64,000 bases of DNA from Streptomyces sp. CB02009 (GCF_001905825.1 NZ_LIVV01000013.1:88990-152989), one strand, 5' to 3'. Counted from the stretch's first letter, positions 53,251 through 62,881 are shown. Notes: generated by a model from the sequence alone, not told the origin. A program made the numbers and translations.

Positions 53251-56200
53251 GGCGCCACTCCTGTGGGGAAGGCGGTCATGATGGCGTATCCGCCGCGTCC
53301 CTTGGCGTGGTTGTCGACCTTCAGCAGCTTGAGCGTGACCTGGTTACCTGCGTTCGTCACCGTCCGACCGTCCGGGTGGTACGTCTTGCCCAGGGACTGG
53401 AGAGCCGGGTAGGGGCGCGAGATGTCCAGGACCACCGCTCCGCTCTTCGCTTTGGCGACCCTCCGCGTGAATCCGGCGAACTTTTCTTCGTCGAGGACTC
53501 TTTTGCCGTCCTTCATGACGGAGAAGTAGTCCTCGAAGACGTGCTCGATGGCCTTCTGGGCAACCTCCTGGCTGGTCCACACCGTCTTCGGAACGTTCTT
53601 CTCCTGGGCCAGCGCGAACGCTTGGGTCGGAGTCAGGTTCACGTGCTCCTTGAGGGCGTGCATCTCGCCCGAATCGGCGTACTTCTTGAGGGCCGGCAGG
53701 AGTTCGTCGTCGAGGTTGAGGCAGTTGTGCACGAGCACGTCCGACGCCCGTGCGCCTTCGGTGCCGACGTAGAAGGTGTGCGTGCCGCCGACCGTGAGGT
53801 CGTAGACCTGACGGGACGCCGTGTCGGCGGCGGCGCGTACACCCGTCACCGCGAGCGGCTGCCCGTCCGGGCGGAGCAGCAGGTCTCCGGGGCGCAGGTC
53901 CGAGGCCAGGATCCAGCCGCGCTCCTCGGCGTAGATCTTGTGGCCGGGGGTGGTGTCCAGGGTGGTGCCGTCGGCGAGGCCGATGGTGACCAGGTCGTCG
54001 GAGGCGTGCCGGAAGGTGTCGGTGACCGGTTCGGGGCGGACGACTCCGGTGGCCGGGTCGCCGGCCAGGACCGCGTCGCCCACCTGGAGCGAACTGATCG
54101 GGCGGTGCGATCCGTCCGCCATCAGTACGGGTGTGGTGGCCGGGAAGCTGTTCTTCTCACACTTGACGAAGATCGATTCGGCGAGGCCTGCCTCGTACTC
54201 GATGGCTGCCAGGGCCTCCGGGTTGAGCCGGAGGTTGCGCAGGGCCCGCAGGGCGTCCGCGATGCCGATGCCGGTGCGCATGGCGGCGTCGACGGCCATG
54301 ATGCCCTCGGCGATGGGCCTGAGGATCTTCCCCGAGAACAGCAGGGCGACGTCGAGGGCCGCCCAGGCGCATCCGCCCCAGCTGCCGCCCTCGCCACCGG
54401 GCCACAGCTTCGCGCACTTGATCCAGTGCCCGAAGAGGATGTCGATCGGGTCGACGCCCGACTGGTACTCGCCGATCGAGATGGTGTGCGTGATGTCCTG
54501 GGTCAGCTCGTCCGAGGGGTACTCGCCCAGGTACTTGGTCTGGTTGGCGGGGCACCTGCCGGTCGACGGGTCCGGTGCGTCGGCCGAGCACAGGTACAGG
54601 TCGAGGTAGGCCTGGTACCGGATCCTGATGGTCATCGTGCAGTCGCCCTTGTAGAAGAGGGCGTCGATCCAGCCTTCGCAGCCGGCCGTCTTCTTCAGGG
54701 TCTGCGGCTCGCCGATCTGCTCGGTGCGGTTGACCAGGTAGAACATGCGGCCGATGGAGCCGCCGATGCCGTCGGGGACGGTTCCGGTGTCGATCGTCTT
54801 CGCCTGGGCGGCCTTCTCGGCCCTGTCGGCCGCTTCCTGGGCCTCCTTGGCGTACCGGTCGGCGTCCTTCGCGGCCTGTTCGGCCTCGGTCGCGGCGACG
54901 GCGGCGCGGTCGGCGGCGGCCCGGGCGTCACGTGCCTCCTGTTCGGCACGTGACGCCGCTGCGCGTGCCGCGTCGGCGTCGAGGGCGGCCTGGTCGGCGG
55001 AGTCGCGGGCCGACTTGGCGTAGCCCTCGGAGCGGTCGGCCGCCTGGTCCGCGGCCACGGCGTCCGCCGCGGCCTGGCGTGCGAACTCGGTGCTGCGGGC
55101 CAGCGAAGCGGAGGCCAGGGAGGCCGACTTCGCGGCGTCGGCCGAGTAGTCGAGGGCCTCCTTGGCGTAGCCACGGGCTTCCGAGGCGTACTTCGCGGCG
55201 TTCGCCGCGTGCTCGTACGCGGCCTTCGCGTCGCCCTGGGCTTGGTCGGCGATGGCCTTGGCCGAGGCGGCCTCCTCCAGCGCGTTCTTGGCATGCGCGT
55301 CGGCGATGGCCTTCTGCTGTTCGGCGATGCTCTTGGACGCCTGCCCGGTCAGCACGACCAGTCCGGCGGCCGAGTCGGTGGTGACGTAGGGCGAGCCGAG
55401 CTGGACCGCGTCGTTCGCGGGCTTGGCGACCTGCGCGGCCGACTTCCCCGCGTCCACCGCGGCCTGGGCGGTCACGTGGGCGTAGCCCGCTGCGTTCGCT
55501 GCGGCGGCCCGGGCCTTGCCGGCCTCCGCGCTCGCCTGGTCCGCCAGGGTCTTGGCGGCCTTGGCCTGACTGTCGGCCTCGTCGGCCGCCGCGACGGCCG
55601 CCCGCGCGTCGAACGCGGCGCGTGCGGAAGCCGCGATCGCATCGGCGGCCGCGCTCGTCGCGGTGCGCACGGCGGCGTCCGCCTTCAGCTTCTCGGCCTG
55701 CGCGGCGTCGGCGTCGGCGCGCGAGCGCTTGGCCGCCGCCTCGGCGCGGGTCGCGGCCGCGTCGGCCTCTGAGGCGGCCTTCGTCGCCGCGTCGGCCTCG
55801 CCGCGGGCCCTGCCGGCCGCCGCCTCCGCTTCAGTGGCGTACTTGTCCGCCTCATCGGCTGCCGCGCGGGCGGCCGTGGCCTCGGGCGCGGCCTCGAGGG
55901 AGGCGGCGTAGGCGGCCTTGGCGTCGGCCTTGGCGCGCGCGGCGTCGGCCTTCTGCTCCGCGTCCCAGGCGTCGTCGCGCTTGGCCTTGGCGGTGTCGCG
56001 GGCCTTGACGGCTCCGTTGCGGTGCTCGACCGCGGTCGCCTCGGCGGATTCGGCCTTCGTCCTGGCGTTGCCGGCCTTGGTCGCCTCGGCTTCCGCGTAC
56101 TTCCTGTGCTGGGCAGCCTCGGCCTGCTTGGCTGCAGCGTTCTCCTTCTCCGCCTTCGCCTTGGCCTCTTCGGCCTCGGCGGCGAGCCGCTTGGCGTGCG

Positions 56201-58256
56201 CCGCCGCGGCGGCGGCCTTCGCGTCGGCCTCCGCCTTCAGCGCCTCACCGAGCTTCGCCTTCGCGGTGTCCGCTTCCGTCTTGGCGTTGTCCCGGTGCGA
56301 CCTGGCCGAATCCGCCGCGGCCTTGGCCTGGAGCTCGGCCGTGCGCGCGGCCTCCCGGCGGAATTCCGCCTTCGACTGCGCGGCCTGGGCGAGAGCACGC
56401 TGCGCGATGGTGTCGCTGTCGCCGGCGGCCGCGCGGGTGGCGGCCTCGGCGGTCTCGCCGGCCTTCACCATCGCATCCAGCGCGGCGACCGCGCCCTTGG
56501 TGACCTGCGCCTTCTGGAGGCCCACCAGCATGCCGCGGCCGCGCGGGGCGCCGTTCTTGTCGGCGATGGCGTACGCGGCCTGCACGGCGGCGTCGGAGGC
56601 GGTGGCCGCCGTCTTCGCGGCCGCGGCCTGTGCCTTGAGGACGGCGAGCTGCTGCTTCGCGCCGGCCTGGGCGTCCGCGAGGCCCTTTGCGGCCTGGGTG
56701 AAGTGTGCCGTGGGCTGGACCTCACCGGTGTGGCCGGAGGGCTTGATGTCCACCTGCTGGCGCGTGCTCGCGTCGCACCGGCGCAGCACCGCGGCCACTC
56801 CGGGAACGAGCGTCGGGATGTGCAGGCACTGGCCCGAGGCGACGTGCTTGAGCGCGGTGGTGGCGCGGGGAGAGTACGCCCAGGTCTGCGCCGGCCCGCT
56901 GTTGCAGGTGGCGGCCTTGATCTCGGTGCCGAAGTCGCCGCTGGTGGTGGCCACCTCCAGACATTTGTACGAGTCCGAGTTGCGCAGGTGCAGGCCGTGG
57001 TCGTCACCGGACATCTGCCAACTCTGCGATGCGGTGCGGTTGCAGAGGTTCACCTGGACCGGGTTGTTCCCGGTCCGCATACCGCCCTGGGAGTCGAGGC
57101 ACTTGCCCTTGGCGCCGGTGAGCTCGATGTTGGAGCCCGCCTCGCCGATCCAGCCGATGCCGCCCGCGGACCAGTGGTCCTGCCAGCGGACGAGGTGGTC
57201 GGCGACCCACGAGTGGCCCAGCATCTGGCCGAGCGCCTCGGCCCCGGCGGCGAGCGCCTTGGTGGCGTCCTTGCCGGCGTTCACGACCTGGTTGCGCTGC
57301 ACAGCCTGGGAGGAGACCTCCTGCTGCCACTCGGCGGCCGCGGTCGCGGACACGGCGCCCAGGACCTGGTCCGGGTCGACCGCGTCGCGCCAGGCGCAGC
57401 TCGCGTACCGGGTCTTCATGTCCTCGACCGCGATCCGGTACTCCGCCGTGCCCGGCGCGGGCGCGCTGCGGGCGAAGCCGCCGGAGGCGAGGAAGAGCCG
57501 GGAGTCGTCCGCGCCCATGGGCGAGGAGAACGTGCCCTTCAGCCACGAGAACGCGTCGCGTTCGGCGAGGTCCCGGTTCCAGTCGGGGCCCGACGAGGGG
57601 TCCTTGCCGTACAGCGGGGTGCCGAGGTCGAGGACGGCCTTGGAGGTCTTTGCGTCGGCCTTCGGGGTGGAGTCGACGTAGAAGTCGCTCTCGTTCTTCC
57701 AGTAGCGGTCCGAGATCCACGGGGTCAGGCCGGTCTGGGTGTGGAAGTCCACGCCCTCGCTGATGCCGGGCGGCTTGTGGAAGGTCCAGTCGTTGATGCC
57801 GGCCGGGGTCGTCAGCCCGGCGAGGGGCTTGGTCCAGGTGTCCCGGCGGGTGTTGATGTCCGCCAGTTCCTTGTCGGCGGCGGCCCGGTCCGCGGCGTAC
57901 GCCTGGGACAGCGGGGTGTCCTGCCAGTGCTGCCGGTCGGCCAGCACCCGCAGCTTGTCGGCCGGCTGGTTGAGGCCGTCCTGCGCGGTGGCGGCCATGC
58001 CCGGCCCGCCCAGGCGCAGCACCTCGGCCATCAGGCACTGGTCCTGCCGCAGCAGCTCGGCATCGGTGTCGGTGAACCAGTTGTACCAACTGGCCGACAG
58101 CTCCGTACGGCCGAGCGGGACGGGCGGCGAGGTCGGCCCGCCGACCCCGAGCACGGCGAGGGCGACGGCGCCCGCGAGGGCGGGGGTGAGGAAGGCGGAC
58201 TTCAGGAAGGCGGGTCTGCGCGATCTGCGGAGGCTACGGTCTGGTGTTCTGTACAA
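53247..58256 (-). CDS. Secreted polymorphic toxin: ricin lectin, Ala-rich stalk, Hint, RNase-like C-terminus
   Basis: About 1669 aa from TTG 58256 (GAGGGAAG 8 nt upstream); the frame extends to 58460 but that part is Arg/Pro-rich. A signal-anchor (FLTPALAGAVALAVLGVGGP) opens the protein. A ricin-type lectin is at ~370-505 (GAKGKCLDSQGGMRTGNNPV; QSWQMSG). An Ala/Lys/Glu-rich coiled stalk spans ~520-1155. A Hint domain (~1365-1510) runs from CEKNSFPATTPVLMADGSHR to DVLVHNC and should release the tip. The last ~159 residues (HALKEHVNLTPTQAFALAQE ... GGYAIMTAFP) resemble CdiA-type RNase A/BECR toxins. The stop overlaps the candidate immunity gene. Confidence 0.88.
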   Translation of the reverse strand: MYRTPDRSLRRSRRPAFLKSAFLTPALAGAVALAVLGVGGPTSPPVPLGRTELSASWYNWFTDTDAELLRQDQCLMAEVLRLGGPGMAATAQDGLNQPADKLRVLADRQHWQDTPLSQAYAADRAAADKELADINTRRDTWTKPLAGLTTPAGINDWTFHKPPGISEGVDFHTQTGLTPWISDRYWKNESDFYVDSTPKADAKTSKAVLDLGTPLYGKDPSSGPDWNRDLAERDAFSWLKGTFSSPMGADDSRLFLASGGFARSAPAPGTAEYRIAVEDMKTRYASCAWRDAVDPDQVLGAVSATAAAEWQQEVSSQAVQRNQVVNAGKDATKALAAGAEALGQMLGHSWVADHLVRWQDHWSAGGIGWIGEAGSNIELTGAKGKCLDSQGGMRTGNNPVQVNLCNRTASQSWQMSGDDHGLHLRNSDSYKCLEVATTSGDFGTEIKAATCNSGPAQTWAYSPRATTALKHVASGQCLHIPTLVPGVAAVLRRCDASTRQQVDIKPSGHTGEVQPTAHFTQAAKGLADAQAGAKQQLAVLKAQAAAAKTAATASDAAVQAAYAIADKNGAPRGRGMLVGLQKAQVTKGAVAALDAMVKAGETAEAATRAAAGDSDTIAQRALAQAAQSKAEFRREAARTAELQAKAAADSARSHRDNAKTEADTAKAKLGEALKAEADAKAAAAAAHAKRLAAEAEEAKAKAEKENAAAKQAEAAQHRKYAEAEATKAGNARTKAESAEATAVEHRNGAVKARDTAKAKRDDAWDAEQKADAARAKADAKAAYAASLEAAPEATAARAAADEADKYATEAEAAAGRARGEADAATKAASEADAAATRAEAAAKRSRADADAAQAEKLKADAAVRTATSAAADAIAASARAAFDARAAVAAADEADSQAKAAKTLADQASAEAGKARAAAANAAGYAHVTAQAAVDAGKSAAQVAKPANDAVQLGSPYVTTDSAAGLVVLTGQASKSIAEQQKAIADAHAKNALEEAASAKAIADQAQGDAKAAYEHAANAAKYASEARGYAKEALDYSADAAKSASLASASLARSTEFARQAAADAVAADQAADRSEGYAKSARDSADQAALDADAARAAASRAEQEARDARAAADRAAVAATEAEQAAKDADRYAKEAQEAADRAEKAAQAKTIDTGTVPDGIGGSIGRMFYLVNRTEQIGEPQTLKKTAGCEGWIDALFYKGDCTMTIRIRYQAYLDLYLCSADAPDPSTGRCPANQTKYLGEYPSDELTQDITHTISIGEYQSGVDPIDILFGHWIKCAKLWPGGEGGSWGGCAWAALDVALLFSGKILRPIAEGIMAVDAAMRTGIGIADALRALRNLRLNPEALAAIEYEAGLAESIFVKCEKNSFPATTPVLMADGSHRPISSLQVGDAVLAGDPATGVVRPEPVTDTFRHASDDLVTIGLADGTTLDTTPGHKIYAEERGWILASDLRPGDLLLRPDGQPLAVTGVRAAADTASRQVYDLTVGGTHTFYVGTEGARASDVLVHNCLNLDDELLPALKKYADSGEMHALKEHVNLTPTQAFALAQEKNVPKTVWTSQEVAQKAIEHVFEDYFSVMKDGKRVLDEEKFAGFTRRVAKAKSGAVVLDISRPYPALQSLGKTYHPDGRTVTNAGNQVTLKLLKVDNHAKGRGGYAIMTAFPTGVAP

Positions 58257-58969
58257 AGTGCTGTCTTCCCTCGTGGCAAGCGAAGGCAGACGGGGACGCT
58301 CGCTGCGAGGTGGCGCGCGGGTCCGGCCGGCAGCACGCAGGTGCGGCCGGCGAAGCCCGTTCGGTGCGGTCCGGTGTACCGGCCCGCGGCATCGTGTATC
58401 CCCCGTAGCGGCGCTAGTACCCCCGGCCACCGTGAACGTGTGCGAAGACGGCCAGGTCATGGCCGCCGTTGCACGCGATGATCACGGTACCCGGCGGTAA
58501 CAGCATGTGCCACAGGGTTCTCGATCACTTGCCCAAAGGCCGACGGTCTGTGGTGCACGTGTGCGGTCACAGCCACTCGCGTTGTGAATGGGTGCGCTGG
58601 TGACATCGGATGGGCATCAGCAGGGGTGTGAGAGTTCTTCCTGCTCAGAGTCCACCGCAGTGGTGATCATGGCTGTCGCGCGCTGACCAGGCTGCTGCCG
58701 CTGGATGCTCATCGCAGGGATGGCTTGCTGTCACGGGCGTGCCTGCTAACACGGCCCTCTGCTCCCCGCGCCTGCGGGGTGCGATTCAGGTCGGCGTTGG
58801 TTTTCGGGTGGAGTGCACTGTCATTGGTATGAGAGATCGCGGCGATTTCACTGTCACGAAGCGGTGTTCGTGCAGGTGAACGCTGAGCGGAAATCCTGGG
58901 TGTTTTGTCTGTTTCGGTGGAAGTGGTTCAGCTGGGGGTGAGGGTGGGGTAGAACTGCAGGTCAGGAAG
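58257..58969. other. Non-coding region with a solitary CRISPR-like repeat and probable leader
   Basis: No gene supported. A single repeat-like unit (CTGCTCCCCGCGCCTGCGGG...) lies at 58760-58788, 210 bp before the array. The 100 bp directly upstream of the array are comparatively AT-rich with T-runs (GGGTGTTTTGTCTGTTTCGG) and end AACTGCAGGTCAGGAAG, as expected for a leader. Confidence 0.5.
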
Positions 58970-59251
58970 CTGCTCCCCGTACCCGCGGGGATGGTCCCCG
59001 GGGGTCATGGAGCTGGAGCTCCGAGGGGCTCTGCTCCCCGTACCCGTGGGGATGGTCCCGTCCCTCAGGTTGGGGGCGTTCGGATACCGGGTTGCTCCTC
59101 GTGCCCGCGGGGGTGGTCTCGGGTGCTGCGGGGATGGTCTCGAACCGCTCAAGCACGAGGGCCAGACCGAGGACTGCTCCTCGCGCCTGCGGGGATGGTT
59201 CCGAGGGGCGCCCGTCGTGATCCTGTTCCCTGCGCGTGCGGGGATGGTGTC
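58970..59251 (+). CRISPR. Degenerate type I-E-like CRISPR array without cas genes
   Basis: 29-bp units of the CTGCTCCCCG...GCGGGGATGGTCCC type start at 58970, 59031, 59092, 59174 and 59223; a sixth survives as its 3' half ending at 59141. Spacers at 58999-59030, 59060-59091 and 59142-59173 are each exactly 32 bp, giving the 61-bp period of type I-E. The gap at 59121 and the 20-bp spacer at 59203-59222 show deletions. Later repeats carry more substitutions, as in an ageing distal end. No cas gene is within the window. Confidence 0.85.
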
Positions 59252-59433
59252 GATGACGTCGTACGACGTGTCCGCGTGCAGCCGGCCCTACGCGGACGAC
59301 GACACCGCCCTGGTTGCCAGCGTCATCCGGCCGAACTGCTGAGGTAAACCCCTGGCAGGGCTGGCCGGGCTGTCCACTCAGTGGGGCCGGGTCGATGCCG
59401 GTGGCGACCTGCCCAGCACGAGTGAGGGAGAGT

Positions 59434-59829
59434 TCATGCTTGATCGTGGATGAGCGCGATGCCCAACCGGTCGAGGAGCGTCGAGCAGGAGCGGCAGACG
59501 TCGGCCTCGGTGCCGTGCTCGGGGTCGCCGTGCGGGCGGATCTTGCGGGCGACGAGCGTGGCGCTCGCGAAGTGCGGTGCGGCCTCGTCCAGCGTGACCG
59601 TCCGGCCGTCGCCCCGCTGCCGGTCGAGGCCGAACAGCGCGTGGGAGATTAGGGCGGTTTCGGCGCAGTTGCCGATGAAGGGCTCGCGCAAGGCGGGCGG
59701 GAGCGTGTCGAAGAACGTCTGGACGGTGGGGTGGAGCTGAGGCTCGCTGTCACCGGTGAGGTTCGTGTGGCTGGTGATCGTGCCGTTGAGGAGCAGCGAT
59801 GCGGCCGTACCGGGGATCACGTCAGACAT
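59434..59829 (-). CDS. YwqJ-like deaminase-fold protein
   Basis: 131 aa; ATG 59829 overlaps the SUKH-3 stop by 8 bp. GNCAETALISHALFGLD gives the C-A-E zinc/catalytic motif, and EADVCRSCSTLLDRLGIALI the second zinc pair (CxxC). This is the YwqJ-type nucleic-acid deaminase pattern of polymorphic toxins. No secretion domain is present, so it may be an orphan toxin tip or an antagonist of one. Confidence 0.75.
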   Translation of the reverse strand: MSDVIPGTAASLLLNGTITSHTNLTGDSEPQLHPTVQTFFDTLPPALREPFIGNCAETALISHALFGLDRQRGDGRTVTLDEAAPHFASATLVARKIRPHGDPEHGTEADVCRSCSTLLDRLGIALIHDQA

Positions 59830-60295
59830 AGAAGTCCTCCGCGTCCTTCATGGGGCTGTGGAAGAGGGAGATCATGGCTTCGTGCTTGTCGGCGCCCATG
59901 TAGTAATTGCCGGTGTGGTGCATGAAGAAGAACCGCCCCTGCTCGTCCACGACCATCACCTCGCCCTCCGAGGAGTCCCAGCCCACCGGGAAGAGCCTCA
60001 CGCCCAGGTGGCGACTCAGCTCCGCGATGTCCTCGCACGTACCGTCCCAGACGATGACCGGCGTGAAGTGCAGGTACTCCTCGCGCCAGGCGTCGAGGGG
60101 CAGGCGGAGCCCCGCGTGCTCGGCGATGAAGTCCGTGGCGGCGGCGAACGGCTCCATCGGGAACCCGTTGTTCCGGCTCTCCTCGGTGATCTCCGCCACG
60201 ATGGCGGGAACCTGGTCGGCTACGTTGCGGCCGGGGTACCAGCCGTGCTCGGTGAACCATGCGTCCACGTCCGCGGGGACATTGAGGTGGGGCAC
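59822..60295 (-). CDS. SUKH-3 family immunity protein
   Basis: 157 aa from GTG 60295 (AGGAG upstream); a longer frame reaches an ATG near 60319. VDAWFTEHGWYPGRNVADQV is the SUKH-3 opening, followed by HFTPVIVWDGTCEDIAELSR, LGVRLFPVGWDSSEGEVMVV and DEQGRFFFMHHTGNYYMGAD. SUKH proteins neutralise nuclease and deaminase toxins. It sits between two YwqJ-like deaminase genes, so those are the expected targets. Confidence 0.87.
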   Translation of the reverse strand: MPHLNVPADVDAWFTEHGWYPGRNVADQVPAIVAEITEESRNNGFPMEPFAAATDFIAEHAGLRLPLDAWREEYLHFTPVIVWDGTCEDIAELSRHLGVRLFPVGWDSSEGEVMVVDEQGRFFFMHHTGNYYMGADKHEAMISLFHSPMKDAEDFYV

Positions 60296-60305
60296 AGGAA
60301 GGCTC

Positions 60306-60640
60306 CTAACCGGTATGAGCATGGATGCCGGCCATGCCGAGGGCGATCTCGCACGAACGACACGGCGGCTTGTACTCGTTGTGTTCGAAGTGCCCGCGCC
60401 GGTCCGGGCCGATCTGCACGGTGTACATCTGCGCACCGTCCATCGCCCGGCGCACCTGGTCCAGCGTGCTGATGGACGTGCCGGACGGATCGAGCCGGCG
60501 CAGGCGATCCGAGAGGAGCAGGGCCTCCGCGCACTGGCCGTGGCCCCCACCCACGACCCGGCCTTCCCCTTCGATCATGGTGCGTACCTGATCGTAGATG
60601 TCCCGCGCGGCCGGGTGCAGGTCGGGCTTTGGGTCGCTGC
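60306..60640 (-). pseudogene. 5'-truncated YwqJ-type deaminase toxin tip
   Basis: The frame reads KPDLHPAARDIYDQVRTMIE, GGGHGQCAEALLLSDRLRRL and KPPCRSCEIALGMAG, with the CAE and PCxxC motifs of YwqJ deaminases. No trafficking or pre-toxin domain remains upstream of ~60640, where coding character is lost. An internal ATG at 60578 could give a 90-aa product. It lies 11 bp before the SUKH-3 gene, so is the likely cognate toxin fragment. Confidence 0.7.
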
Positions 60641-60815
60641 GTGATGGTGGGCGCGTGCTGGTTGTTCGACAGGAATGTTGTTTGAGATGTCGCGCTGGGC
60701 GCGCGTGCGCGTTCCGTTCCTCGACGTTTTTGTGGCTCGCCGTCTGTCCACTGCAAGCAGCTCGCTGCGGGACGGAAGCCGGGCCCGGGCGGTGCTCTGT
60801 GATGGGTGAGGTAGG

Positions 60816-61446
60816 TCAGGGGTTGCGGTTGACCTTGATGCGGGTGAGTTGTTCTTGGACGGTGGGTTCGTGGCCGGGCTGCAGGCCGGCTGTCTGGCTG
60901 TATTCGCGCCATCGGGTGAGGTCGGTGGTGCGGGGCTGACGTTCGCCGAACAGACCCAGGATCAGAGCGGCGTTCAGGGTCCGCAGGCGTTGTTCTAGCC
61001 AGTCTCTGCTCGCCAAGAGGGTGTCGATGGTTCCGGTGGGTCTGTGACCGGTCAGGACCCGCACGACGCGGGTGCCGTCGCTCGTGCACCAGTCGCCGTT
61101 GTCGGGGTCACGCCTGAGGCCTGCTCCGTCAAGGAGTTGGTGGGAGGGCAGGGACAGGTTGACGGGAGTGTCCAGGGAGCAGTCATAGCCGCTGGCGCTC
61201 CAGTTGTACTCCTGTACGGTCGGCAGCGCGTACACCGGCTGTCCGTCGGCGTCGCGGGCGATGTCGCGCGGGTCTGTGGCGGGCGGAGGGGGTGTGGGGG
61301 CGGTGTCGGTGTCCGGTGACGTGCTCCATCGCCCGGCCAGCTCGCGCAGCTGCTGTTCCCGTGTGGCGGCCTTACCGTCGCGGTAGCCGAGCTTGCCTAG
61401 GACGTGGTCGAGGTACTCGTCTGCCTGGGCGAGGTCGTCCGGGCGT
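60816..61446 (-). pseudogene. 5'-truncated gene of unknown function
   Basis: An open frame with good codon bias covers RPDDLAQADEYLDHVLGKLG, then ATREQQLRELAGRWSTSPDT, YALPTVQEYNWSASGYDCSL and LTRWREYSQTAGLQPGHEPT. Upstream of ~61450 an in-frame stop appears and no start codon is available; the only in-frame GTG (61235) lies inside the protein. Probably the C-terminal part of a larger gene cut by a rearrangement. Not recognised. Confidence 0.55.
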
Positions 61447-61561
61447 GTTTTAGAAGCCGATCATCTGGTGGCGATCGTGGCAGGCTTCCAGCCGGGTCCG
61501 GAGGCACGCACCTCCGTGCTCCGCAGGCTGGTCTGGTGGGTGCGAAGTAGATGATGGTTCG

Positions 61562-62050
61562 GTGACGAACATCAGTGACGACCACGTGAAGGTCCATTTC
61601 CGCATGGAGATAGACGAGGACGGCTGGCCGCCGGCGAGTGTCGAGAGCCTGTGGGCTATCGACCTCGGCGATGGGACGGTGCGGCTGGACAACACTCCCT
61701 GGTTCGTCCGCGGAGTCGCCAGCGGCGACATCATCAGGGTTCAACCGGATGATGACGGTGCTCTCTGGGCCGGAGAAACGGTGCAGCCCTCGCAGAACTG
61801 CACCATCCGGCTCATCGTGCTGAAGGACGACGGCTCTGCCGCTGCCCGGCAGAGCGTGCTGGAGGTCTTCCATCGCCTCGGCACGACGGGCGAAGGCATC
61901 GAGCGGTTCGGGATGGTGGCCTTGGAGGTCCCGCCGCAGGCAGACCTGCTGAAAATCCGCGAGCTGTTGGAGCACGGCGAGACGAAGGAATGGTGGCACT
62001 GGGAAGAAGGGTGTGTCACTGCCGCCTGGGAAGCCACTGCGCGACCGTGA
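61562..62050 (+). CDS. DUF4265 domain protein
   Basis: 162 aa. VKVHFRMEIDEDGWPPASVE, ESLWAIDLGDGTVRLDNTPW and VRGVASGDIIRVQPDDDGAL match the DUF4265 pattern. These small beta-rich proteins are common as solitary or conflict-associated genes in actinomycetes; biochemical role unknown. No strong ribosome site was seen before GTG 61562. Confidence 0.75.
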   Translation: MTNISDDHVKVHFRMEIDEDGWPPASVESLWAIDLGDGTVRLDNTPWFVRGVASGDIIRVQPDDDGALWAGETVQPSQNCTIRLIVLKDDGSAAARQSVLEVFHRLGTTGEGIERFGMVALEVPPQADLLKIRELLEHGETKEWWHWEEGCVTAAWEATARP

Positions 62051-62127
62051 GAGCAGCAGTGCCCCGTCCCGGCCTGCAGTGAGCCAGGCTGCATCGTTCT
62101 CGTGCAGGAACCGACCGCTCAGGCCCG

Positions 62128-62208
62128 TCATATCCATTCGCCGATCGCGGCGACCAGGACGGTGGCCTCGAAGCGGACCGCAAGCTTGTCGAACCGCGTC
62201 GCCGGAAG
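62128..62208 (-). mobile_element. C-terminal scrap of an IS5-type transposase
   Basis: The minus-strand frame ends ATRFDKLAVRFEATVLVAAI, GEWI and a stop, the typical tail of IS5-family transposases. Only ~25 codons remain; at ~62209 the sequence switches to istB on the opposite strand, marking an insertion or deletion junction. Confidence 0.65.
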
Positions 62209-62871
62209 ATGGGCTACCTCGACTTCCTCGACCTGGTCCTTTCCGAGGAACTGGCCGTCCGTGACGACCGCCGCTTCCGCCAGGGCCTGCGGCTCTCGAA
62301 GCTGCCGCACCACAAGACGCTCGACGAGTACGACTTCTCCTTCCAGCCCGACCTCGACCCGCGCAAGGTCAAGGACCTTGCCACCCTCTCGTTCGTCGAG
62401 GGCAAAGCGAACGCCGCCCTGCTCGGGCCACCCGGGGTGGGCAAGACGCACATCGCCGTCGCCTTGGCGGTCGCGGCCTGCCGGGCTGGCTATTCGATTT
62501 ACTTCACCAGCCTCGACAACATGGCCCGCAACCTCAAGGCCGCCGAGACCGCCGGGCGTCTGACGAACAAGCTCGGAACCTACCTGCGGCCCGGCGTTCT
62601 CGTGGTCGACGAGGTCGGCTACCAGCCCCTCGAACGAGCCGAGACGAACATGGTCTTCCAGGTCATCTCCAAGCGCTACGAGAAAGGCTCGATCATCCTG
62701 ACCTCGAACAAGACCTTCAGCGAATGGGGCCAGGTCTTCGGCGACGAGGTCCTCGCCACCGCGATTCTCGACCGACTCCTCCACCACTGCGAAGTGATCT
62801 CCATCAACGGCCCCAGCTACCGGCTCAAGAACCGCCTCCAGGCCATCGAGCGGGAGAACGACGTGGCCTGA
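62209..62871 (+). pseudogene. 5'-truncated IstB-like transposition ATPase (IS21 type)
   Basis: 220 codons. Walker A is LLGPPGVGKTHIAVALAVAA; Walker B region VLVVDEVGYQPLERAETNMV; then GSIILTSNKTFSEWGQVFGD. An intact IstB has ~30-40 more N-terminal residues, which are replaced here by IS5 sequence. No istA is present. The ATPase core is intact, but the element cannot move alone. Confidence 0.82.
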
Positions 62872-62881
62872 CCAGCTGCGA

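Noticed and set aside
58257..58460. N-terminal extension of the toxin to an ATG at 58460
   Set aside because: Encodes Arg/Pro/Thr-rich sequence before an obvious signal segment, and the TTG at 58256 has a better-placed ribosome site.
56022..58481. 819-aa plus-strand frame opposite the toxin gene
   Set aside because: Shadow of the alanine-rich stalk; composition is low-complexity Leu/Arg/Gly with no recognisable domain.
58970..59251. Active CRISPR-Cas locus
   Set aside because: No cas gene in either direction; repeats are degenerate and partly deleted, so only a remnant is supported.
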